DNA of 38,314 nt. Origin: Chloroflexi bacterium OLB14. GTDB taxonomy: Bacteria; Chloroflexota; Anaerolineae; Anaerolineales; Villigracilaceae. The stretch covers positions 1 to 38,314 of the forward strand of contig LMZR01000010.1 of NCBI GenBank assembly GCA_001567105.1. Direction: 5' to 3'. The position numbers were made by a program, and so were the translations under genes. The stretch's first letter is position 1; every line of letters starts with the position of its first letter. Positions 22,621 to 29,714 of this stretch are shown here, piece after piece. The notes under the pieces are model-generated. The model ran no database searches, was not told where the DNA came from, and saw only the letters and a program-made list of their open reading frames with translations.

Positions 22621-24174
22621 ATGAAACTCGTCTCCGTATCTCAAATGATTGTGCTTGAAAAACAAGCCGATGCTAATGGACTTTCATTGGCGACGATGAT
22701 GCACAATGCTGGTGTTGGGATTGCAAAAATGGTGCATGAGTTAGGTCAACAAAAAAATTGGAAAAAAGTTATCGGCTTAGTTGGTTCTGGTAATAATGGT
22801 GGCGATACTTTAGTCGCACTAACTTGGCTTCAACAAAATGGTTGGGAGACTTGTGCATATTTGGTCAAAACAAATAATGATGAGTTAATCAAAAAATATT
22901 TAAGCGTTGGCGGAAAAATAATCGAACGCGATGAAACATTCTTTCATCTTTCCTCTTTCATCACAGAATCAGACATCACATTAGATGGCGTTTTGGGTAC
23001 AGGAATCAAACTTCCCCTAAAGAATGAAGCGAGTCAGGTTCTCGGATTAATCAAAAATCTTAAACCAAAATTTGTGGTCGCCGTGGATTGTCCATCAGGT
23101 GTGGATTGCGATTCAGGTGAATGTGCTGATGAAACAATCTCTGCAAATATAACTATGGCGTTGGCGGCTGTGAAACGTGGCTTGTTGAAATTGCCCGCCT
23201 TTGAAAAAGTTGGTGATTTGATTTTGATTCCAATTGGTATATCAAATGATATGTTGAATGAAATAAAAGTTGATGTCGCAGATGATGAATTGGTTTTTGA
23301 TTTGTTACCCAAACGAACACTCGCTTCACACAAGGGGACGTTTGGTACTGCTTTCGTGATAGCGGGTTCATTATCTTATACAGGTGCGGCATTGTTGGCT
23401 GGCAAATCTGCATATCGAATCGGCGCAGGTTCGGTGACGATGGCTGTGCCTGAAATTTTACACACTGCATTAGCAGGTCATTTACCAGAAGCGACTTGGG
23501 TTTTACTTCCACACGAAAATGGATTCGTTTCTGAATCTGATTCGCTTTCGGCGCAGTCCTCGGCGACGAAAATTGTTTTAGATAATTTGAATCGTGCAAC
23601 GTCAATCTTAATAGGTTGCGGTTTAGGAAATAAAGAAAGCACAAGAAAATTTATTCAAAAACTTTTACCTACAATAAAAATTCCAATGGTCATTGATGCA
23701 GATGGATTAAGACACTTAGCAGATTCCTCTCTCTTAAAAGAGAAGGGGTTAGGGGAGAGGTCAATTCTCACTCCTCATCTCGGCGAAATGTCTGCATTGA
23801 CAGGTTTATCAAAAGAAGAGATTCAAAACAACCGTGAAGAAGTTGCCAAAAAATATGCCAAACAATGGAATTGTGTTGTAGTGTTGAAAGGTGCATTTAC
23901 AGTCATTGCTTCACCAGATGAGCGTATGACTATTATCCCAGTCGCCACACCTGCACTTGCGCGAGCAGGCACTGGTGATGTGCTAGCAGGTTTAATCACA
24001 GGTTTGCTGGCTCAAGGATTGAATCCTTATGACGCGGCAGTTGCAGGAGCATATATTCATGGAAAAGCAGGTCTGCTCGCCGCACAGAAATTGGGTACAA
24101 CTGCTTCGGTGTTAGCGAGTGATGTTATTGATGCAGTTCCAGAAGTTATTAGAAAAATTGAGTTTACAGGTTAA
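22621..24174 (+). CDS. nnr: Bifunctional NAD(P)H-hydrate epimerase / ADP-dependent dehydratase
   Basis: 517 aa. The N-terminal YjeF_N epimerase domain (1-215) has VGSGNNGGDTLVAL and VAVDCPSGVDCDSGE. The C-terminal carbohydrate-kinase-like dehydratase domain (about 225-517) has SHKGTFGTAFVIAGS, LTPHLGEMSALTG and the catalytic-loop motif ARAGTGDVLAGLITG. Together they repair the damaged cofactors NADHX and NADPHX in the cytoplasm. Length fits the fused bacterial form. A palindromic repeat sequence appears to be embedded near codons 367-380 (SSLLKEKGLGERS). No SD is evident. Confidence 0.95.
   Translation: MKLVSVSQMIVLEKQADANGLSLATMMHNAGVGIAKMVHELGQQKNWKKVIGLVGSGNNGGDTLVALTWLQQNGWETCAYLVKTNNDELIKKYLSVGGKIIERDETFFHLSSFITESDITLDGVLGTGIKLPLKNEASQVLGLIKNLKPKFVVAVDCPSGVDCDSGECADETISANITMALAAVKRGLLKLPAFEKVGDLILIPIGISNDMLNEIKVDVADDELVFDLLPKRTLASHKGTFGTAFVIAGSLSYTGAALLAGKSAYRIGAGSVTMAVPEILHTALAGHLPEATWVLLPHENGFVSESDSLSAQSSATKIVLDNLNRATSILIGCGLGNKESTRKFIQKLLPTIKIPMVIDADGLRHLADSSLLKEKGLGERSILTPHLGEMSALTGLSKEEIQNNREEVAKKYAKQWNCVVVLKGAFTVIASPDERMTIIPVATPALARAGTGDVLAGLITGLLAQGLNPYDAAVAGAYIHGKAGLLAAQKLGTTASVLASDVIDAVPEVIRKIEFTG
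23723..23760. repeat. Palindromic repeat embedded in the nnr coding sequence
   Basis: CCTCTC...GAGAGG arms enclose CTCTTAAAAGAG and GGGGTTAGGGG. This CTCTC-TTAAGAG-GGGGTTAGGGG-GAG pattern looks like common intergenic repeat elements but here is read in frame as LKEKGLGER. It lies in a loop region just before LTPHLGEM. Confidence 0.5.
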
Positions 24175-24242
24175 AAAGTTTGAATATTATAAAGTTCCCA
24201 AAACTTGAAAACCTTTCAACCTTCAAACAGTTAAACCTAAAT

Positions 24243-24279
24243 AAAAAAGAGACCTTCCTCATTAGAAAGTCTCTTTTTG
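24243..24279. terminator. Bidirectional intrinsic terminator between convergent genes
   Basis: AAAAAGAGAC and GTCTCTTTTT pair perfectly across a short loop. It serves nnr (plus) and the lipoprotein gene (minus). Confidence 0.85.
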
Positions 24280-24289
24280 TTTCAGTAAA

Positions 24290-24932
24290 TTAATCTATGA
24301 CTACTTCAATAAGCGGAGAAGTATCAAACCCAAAAAGGACAGTTGATGGATTATTATCTTTAATCGTCCAAATTAGACGAAGAAATACAACATCTGTAAA
24401 TGAAACACGCTCTTCGCTGTTGTGGATTTGTGAAAATAGAATAGTAGCGGGGCTGATATTTTCTCCAGCAGTTGGGATTTGGAAACCGCCCCAACCTGGA
24501 TACCAGCTATCACCTTCTTCATCGGTCACATAGATATATTGCCATGGCACTGAAACTACACCAGATTTTTTGTTTGTTACCTTTACACCTAATTCGAGGA
24601 ACAAGTAGCCAGGGTTTGCTTGCCAAATATAATTTTGGTCTAGGTAAACACTTCCTAGCTTGCGCACTTTAACCACATCAATTTCATAATCTTCATTTGC
24701 GACGATAACGCCGACTGGCGCCGCAGTAGAAGTAGGTGATATTGCTGTGGCTGTGGGGCGTGGTGTGGAGGTTGGTTTTTGGGTGGGCGTAGCAGCTATG
24801 GTGGCTGTTGATGGTATGTCGCTAGGCACAACAGTAGCCGTTGGCTCTGGCGCAGATAATAATGAGCATGCTAGGCTAAGCGAGATAAGCGTACTAACAA
24901 AAAACAAAAGCATATATTTTTTTTATGTTCAT
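24290..24932 (-). CDS. Lipoprotein with Thr/Pro linker (5' frameshift)
   Basis: The well-placed start is the ATG at 24932, six nt after AAAGGAG, but its frame stops after 12 codons. Removing one A from the A8 run (24917-24924) gives MNIKKYMLLFFVSTLISLSLAC, a complete signal peptide with lipobox, joined to the downstream frame; 213 aa with whole codons. After the Cys comes a long Thr/Pro linker (about 28-75), typical of Chloroflexota surface proteins. An all-beta domain follows (EDYEIDVVKVRKLGSVYLDQ, FLELGVKVTNKKSGVVSVPW), similar to the DUF4352/telobox immunoglobulin-like fold. Starting at the internal ATG (24913) would still leave a short signal. Ligand unknown. Confidence 0.72.
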
Positions 24933-24974
24933 AATTTTCTCCTTTGACTACGTTATTGTAAGTTGGTTAAAAAG

Positions 24975-25013
24975 AAAAAACTGCCAAAATATGTTAACTT
25001 TGGCAGGTTTTTA
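24975..25013 (-). terminator. Intrinsic terminator after the SPFH gene
   Basis: On the minus strand CTGCCAAA, a 10-nt loop, TTTGGCAG and then TTTTTTCTTTTT. Plus-strand arms are 24981-24988 and 24999-25006. Confidence 0.85.
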
Positions 25014-25048
25014 CGGCGAATCGCTAATCGCTAGCAGTCAACTGTTAA

Positions 25049-26089
25049 CTAGCTATTCATAAACTCTTCTAAATTTGCCTTACTAATTCTGTAAGACTTC
25101 CCGATTTTCTTAGCTTTCAAACTTCCATCTGTAATGGAAGCCATGATATCGTCTTCAGTCACTTTCATAAACTGAGCGGCTTCAGCGGGAGTCATCACAT
25201 CAGGCATTTTAGCTCCAGCAGAAGCACCACCACCAGCAGGGGCTTGATAGCCGCCTTGTAAGGCTTGTCCCATAATGTTTCCGATTCCCATTCCAGCACC
25301 AATTCCAGCAGTGAGACCTGCGCCACCACCTTCATTTTGTGCGGCATCACGCATGGCGTCAGCGGCTTGCAGTTGAGTATAAGTTGCCATGTCCAGCATA
25401 CCCATATCTCGCAATTCTTGAGCCGATTTTTCGCTTGGTTTCAAATTGCCGATATAAAAAGTTTTGAGCGTTAAACCAATGGCTTCAAAATCTTCTTTTG
25501 ATTTTGCTCGAACAGCCGCGCCAATTTCTTCAGTCAAGCCAATCATTTCAGGCACAGAATTTTTGGCAGCAGTTTCACCAAGCACATCTTGTAATTTTGA
25601 AAGCAACATGGTGCGTAAACGTTCTTCAATATCAGATGTTTTATAAGTATGTTGCACGCCTACAATTTGCGCTACAAACTGTTGCGGATCTTTCACTTGA
25701 AATGAGTATGTGCCAAACCCTTGTAACAAAGCTACGCCCAAGCCCATACCAGGGTTACGAACGATAATCGGTTGTGGGGTTCCCCATTTTTTATTTGCAA
25801 ATTCTTTTTTGGAGACAAAGTAAACTTCCGCAGGGAAAGGAGTTCTATCGTTAAATGCTTTACCAATCCAATCAATTAATTTTGGAATGTTTGCCGTGGC
25901 AATCGTGTGCCGACCAGCATTGAAAACATCTAACGCATTACCATCACGATAAAAGACCGCCCACTGACTTTCGCGCACAATCACTTGCGAGCCAATGCGA
26001 TAATCACCAATTCCCGATTCAGGAAAGCGATGCACAATCTCATCATTCATTTCATCGGTGTATTCAATTACATCAAAAATTCTAGCCAT
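25049..26089 (-). CDS. SPFH-domain protein with C-terminal excisionase-type HTH
   Basis: 346 aa. Residues 1-240 form an SPFH/band-7-like domain of the virion-core-protein type (FDVIEYTDEMNDEIVHRFPE, VIVRESQWAVFYRDG, IVRNPGMGLGVALLQGFGTY). A Gly/Ala-rich linker (about 247-290) follows. The last 54 residues (MTPAEAAQFMKVTEDDIMAS, KKIGKSYRISKANLEEFMNS) look like an excisionase/MerR-like helix-turn-helix. Related proteins usually end in a zinc ribbon or DUF4339 module that targets a partner, so the HTH-like end may bind protein rather than DNA. GGAG lies upstream of the ATG and a strong terminator follows. Confidence 0.8.
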   Translation of the reverse strand: MARIFDVIEYTDEMNDEIVHRFPESGIGDYRIGSQVIVRESQWAVFYRDGNALDVFNAGRHTIATANIPKLIDWIGKAFNDRTPFPAEVYFVSKKEFANKKWGTPQPIIVRNPGMGLGVALLQGFGTYSFQVKDPQQFVAQIVGVQHTYKTSDIEERLRTMLLSKLQDVLGETAAKNSVPEMIGLTEEIGAAVRAKSKEDFEAIGLTLKTFYIGNLKPSEKSAQELRDMGMLDMATYTQLQAADAMRDAAQNEGGGAGLTAGIGAGMGIGNIMGQALQGGYQAPAGGGASAGAKMPDVMTPAEAAQFMKVTEDDIMASITDGSLKAKKIGKSYRISKANLEEFMNS

Positions 26090-26214
26090 ATCATTTCTCC
26101 TTTTACAAACGCAGTTACCAAATTATAGTCCAAGCCACACTCATCTACAAGAACCGTTTCTCCTACGTTCTACGCAAATATTACCAATTCGTTTCACCAA
26201 TTGCCAATTACTTT

Positions 26215-27028
26215 CTACTTTCTACTTTCCACTACATTCTTCATCTTCTTTCCACTTCCGCCATCTCTCACCATCAACACCTCAGCCATAATACTCACTG
26301 CAATTTCTTCTGGCGTTTCGGCTTGCAACTCAATTCCTATTGGTGAATGAACTTTATTGATTAATTCTTTTTTGACTCCCTGTTCTTTTAGCGCCTTTGA
26401 TGTGACAGCCCATCTTCGCTTTGAGCCAATGACTCCAATATACTTCGCCTCAGACTTAAGTAAAGTTGGTAGCCCACTTACATCGACTCCTGACCCCCGA
26501 CTGGTGATGACCAAATATGTTTGCTTGGTTATCTGCATTGATTTTGCTAAATCAGCCATTGGCACTGGATAATATTCATCCGCATTAGGCACAGACTCAG
26601 GGTTACAAAATTCTTTTCTATCATCACTGACGACGACTCTGAATCCCAACCACTTTGCTAAATGGACAACTGCCTTACCGACATGTCCAGCACCAATCAC
26701 AACTAAAGTTGGAGCAGGAAAAATTGGTTCCACAAATACCTCTACTTGACCACCACATACACCAGGGTCACCACGTTTTTGGGTTAGAAAGTGTGTACGA
26801 AACTATGCGTGGCTTACCTTCACTAATTGCCATCCAAGCCTCATCAAGCACACGATGCTCTAAATCTCCACCACCGACAGTGCCAATAAATTTTCCATCT
26901 TCATATACCAACATCTTGCTACCCACATGGCGTGGTGTAGAACCTTCACTTTTTATGAGGGTGCATAATGCAGCAGGTTTGTGATTCTTTTCAAGTTCTG
27001 AAAGGGCTTGGTAAATATTGTTACTCAT
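26215..27028 (-). CDS. xdhC: XdhC-family molybdenum-cofactor maturation/insertion protein (frameshifted)
   Basis: The N-terminal half (27028 to 26768) has ALCTLIKSEGSTPRHVGSKM and GTVGGGDLEHRVLDEA, the XdhC/CoxI signature. The C-terminal half has VVIGAGHVGKAVVHLAKWLG (Rossmann) and YIGVIGSKRR. Removing one A from the A5 run at 26776-26780 joins them through SNPKRGDPGVCGGQVEVFVE, restoring the conserved VCGG motif; 270 aa with whole codons. XdhC binds the molybdenum cofactor and promotes its sulfuration and insertion into xanthine dehydrogenase, which fits the XDH gene at 29715. The last codons lie in a simple GAAAGTAGAAAGTAG repeat, so the C-terminus may be altered. Confidence 0.88.
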
Positions 27029-27045
27029 AATTTTTTTGTATAAAA

Positions 27046-27197
27046 CTCCGTAGGAGTGAAATGATTATAGGATAAATTGAATAATAAAACAAACCCCGAA
27101 GGGGTGTCATAGGTTTTCGAATCTATGCCATCCCTTTGGGATTATCTTACAAAACGTGTTTCGCTCTACAATAATTTCATCCCTTCGGGATTTGAAC
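27046..27197. repeat. Nested palindromic repeat element (MITE-like)
   Basis: Outer imperfect arms GGAGTGAAATGATTATAG and CTACAATAATTTCATCCC enclose inner palindromes (CCCCGAAGGGG, CATAG...CTATG, ATCCCTTTGGGAT, ATCCCTTCGGGAT). It fills the gap between xdhC and the pyrophosphatase gene and has no ORF. Confidence 0.6.
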
Positions 27198-27218
27198 ATT
27201 CATAAATCATAACCATTT

Positions 27219-28562
27219 TTATCGTTCCAACAATCCCAACACCACAGGTAATAATTGCTTCTTTCTTGAAACAACACCTTGAGCATCGCGTGTATTATCA
27301 GGTAGTGGGGGGTAAGGTAGATCGTTGAGAATGGGCGGATAATTGGATGAGATTAATAATTTGCTTGTGCCGCGCACAACGTCAGTGACTAATAGCATAG
27401 CAAAATCTAAACCTTGCTTATTTTTTAATTCATCTAAGGCTTTGTTGATGGCCTCTAAATATTCAGAAAGTTGCATCAAATCAGTCACTTCGGCTTGGGC
27501 GATGGCGAGTTTGAATCCGCCCGCTTCATAGGCTTTGATATCTGTACTGACGATTTCTTCTGGCTTGCGGTTTGATAAACCAGCACCAGCTGATAATAAA
27601 TTTTTCCCAAACGATTGAATGGTTTCACCAGTCACTGGGCTTCCGCCAACAAATGCCCAACGTGCAAGTTTTTCTGCGGCGGCGCGGTCTCGCTCGGTGG
27701 TAGTAGGAGATGTCAGTATAAGCGTATCAGATAAAAGTCCAGCAAGAAGCGCTGCTGCAATTTCAGGTGGGGCTGAAAGTCCAGCGTCAACTGTTTGTTC
27801 AGTGACTAAAGTCGAAGTTGAACCAACAACATCCACAGTGAAGCGAATGGGTTGATGTGTGTATGGATTTCCTAAACGATGATGATCAAGGATTTCAAGC
27901 AACTCGGCTTCTTCCAGCGCGTTGATGGATTGACGCGGTTCGTTATGATCAACCAAAATAATTTTTATGCGTGGCGGATTTAAAATATTTTTTTGACGTG
28001 CAATGCCAAGATATAAACCTTGTTCATCAATTACCCAGTAATCATCAAGTTCACTGCGTAAAATTTTATTTAATGAGTCGCGAATGTGTGCATTGGCTGT
28101 AAATTTGGGCACATCAGTATTTGCGGCATGTTTACATTCAGCCGACATCATCTCACGTACAGTGGTATCACCAGGGCGTGGACCTAATGTTTCACTAAAA
28201 TATTTAAACAAACTTAAACCATTTATTAAGCCATACGGTTTGCCATCATCATTAACAACGGGTGCAACGCCGCCTGTTTTACTGGCTAACGTCCATGCTG
28301 TGCCAAGTTGCGCGTTTGGCAAAATGGTATCTAACCGTTGCATGACGGAATCAAAACGTGGTGAAGCATCGGTTAACAAATATGGAACTTCAAGATTTAA
28401 TGTTTTTAACACCCATGATGTTTGTGCATTCAATGCACCAGCCCGTGCGGGAATTGCATCTACTTTATCACGCTCGCGCAATAACCACGCATAGCCTAAG
28501 GCTGAGGCAATAGAGTCTGTATCTGGATTAATATGGCCAACAACGAAAACTTTTTCTGACAT
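27219..28562 (-). CDS. Family II Mn-dependent inorganic pyrophosphatase with CBS domains
   Basis: 447 aa. The DHH-family active site is VGHINPDTDSIASALG (8-23), LVDHNEPRQ, LDHHRLGNP and LLSDTLILTSPTTTERD, which bind the catalytic Mn2+ ions. An insert of about 100 residues (70-190) contains two CBS repeats (VVNDDGKPYGLINGLSLFKY, YWVIDEQGLYLGIARQKNI). This matches CBS-PPases, whose hydrolysis of PPi is inhibited by AMP/ADP. The C-terminal DHHA2 domain ends with SRKKQLLPVVLG, containing the substrate-binding SRKKQ. GGAG lies 12 nt upstream. Its Mn2+ need echoes the Mn genes earlier in the window. Confidence 0.93.
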   Translation of the reverse strand: MSEKVFVVGHINPDTDSIASALGYAWLLRERDKVDAIPARAGALNAQTSWVLKTLNLEVPYLLTDASPRFDSVMQRLDTILPNAQLGTAWTLASKTGGVAPVVNDDGKPYGLINGLSLFKYFSETLGPRPGDTTVREMMSAECKHAANTDVPKFTANAHIRDSLNKILRSELDDYWVIDEQGLYLGIARQKNILNPPRIKIILVDHNEPRQSINALEEAELLEILDHHRLGNPYTHQPIRFTVDVVGSTSTLVTEQTVDAGLSAPPEIAAALLAGLLSDTLILTSPTTTERDRAAAEKLARWAFVGGSPVTGETIQSFGKNLLSAGAGLSNRKPEEIVSTDIKAYEAGGFKLAIAQAEVTDLMQLSEYLEAINKALDELKNKQGLDFAMLLVTDVVRGTSKLLISSNYPPILNDLPYPPLPDNTRDAQGVVSRKKQLLPVVLGLLER

Positions 28563-28653
28563 TTATTCTTTTTTCTCCACTTTGTTTGCAAGTTCAGCGC
28601 ATCGCTTTCTTGACCTGCAACTTATTACTTGTAACCTGTATCTTACGTCTTGA

Positions 28654-29617
28654 TTATATCTCGCCTTTTTCTACCATCTTTAAAAAAGTTTTTACAATAA
28701 ATGGGTCGAAATGTTTACCCGATTCATCTTCAAAATACTTGATAATTTTTTTTACGTGACCAAGCCTTATTATATGGGCGGTCATAGCTCAGAGCATCCC
28801 ATACATCAGCCGCTGCAAAAATTCTAGCTGATAGCGGAATTTCGTTGCCCTTAAGCCCTCGGGGATATCCTGACCCATCCCATTTTTCATGATGACAGTA
28901 TGGAATCTCCAAAGCTTTGCTTAAGAATGGAATTGAAGATAAAAGTTTGTAAGCAGTTTCAGGATGTTGTTGAATAATATTCCTTTCTTCAGGAGTTAAC
29001 TTCTCTTTTTTATATAAAATTTCATCAGGAATACTAATCTTTCCAATATCATGCAGAATGGAGCCACTACGTATTTCTTCTAAAAACTCTCCACTAATCC
29101 CAAGTTTTTTTGCAATCTTCAACGTGTTTTCAGTAACACGCCGAGAATGTCCTTCAGTTTCTTTATCTCTTAATTCTAATGCACGTGCAAAACCTTCTAA
29201 TGTTGTTTCGTAGGCTTCTGCCAATTCGTATGTACGAGCTTGCACACGTTCTTCTAATTCTAGATTCAACTTCCTCAATTCATTTTCTAATTCTTTTAAG
29301 GCTGTAATATCATGCGAAATATAAATTCGCCCAATCATTTTTTTATTAGCATCATATAGGGGCCAAATCGTTAACTCATAATAAATTTGCTTGTTTCGAA
29401 ATTCAAAAGAAGCTTCTGTACGAGCGTATGACACATGTGTATACATTTTGATTGGGATCGGGAAATCTTCAAATACAATCTTTGCAGATTTACCAATAAC
29501 ATCAGTAGCTTCTTTTTCCATCAAAATCAACATAGCAGAATTTATATCTACTACTAAATTTTGATTATCTAAAATGACCACAGGGTCAACAATAGCTTCG
29601 AAAAGTTTATCTCGCAT
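28654..29617 (-). CDS. PAS-HD-GYP cyclic-di-GMP phosphodiesterase (3' frameshift)
   Basis: A PAS sensor (1-105, ending IYISHDITALKELE), a coiled-coil (110-140) and an HD-GYP domain: EGHSRRVTENTLKIA, ILHDIGKISIPDEIL, HHEKWDGSGYPRGLKG and IFAAADVWDALSYDRPY. It should hydrolyse c-di-GMP. The frame runs out at 28730 after SRKKNYQVF. Removing one A of the A8 run (plus-strand T8 at 28746-28753) gives KIIKYFEDESGKHFDPFIVK, the usual HD-GYP end, and a TAA at 28654; 320 aa with whole codons. There are no membrane segments, so it is cytoplasmic. A TATAAT lies about 14 nt before the ATG. Confidence 0.88.
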
Positions 29618-29714
29618 AAATTTTCTATAAAATTATAATCGTTATACTGATGTAAATGTAAAAGATGCGAACCACACCCTCCCGCATCTTTCTTGACCTT
29701 CAGCTGGTTTCTGC

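Noticed and set aside
27046..27197. CRISPR-like repeats near xdhC
   Set aside because: The palindromes differ in length and are nested rather than regularly spaced direct repeats.
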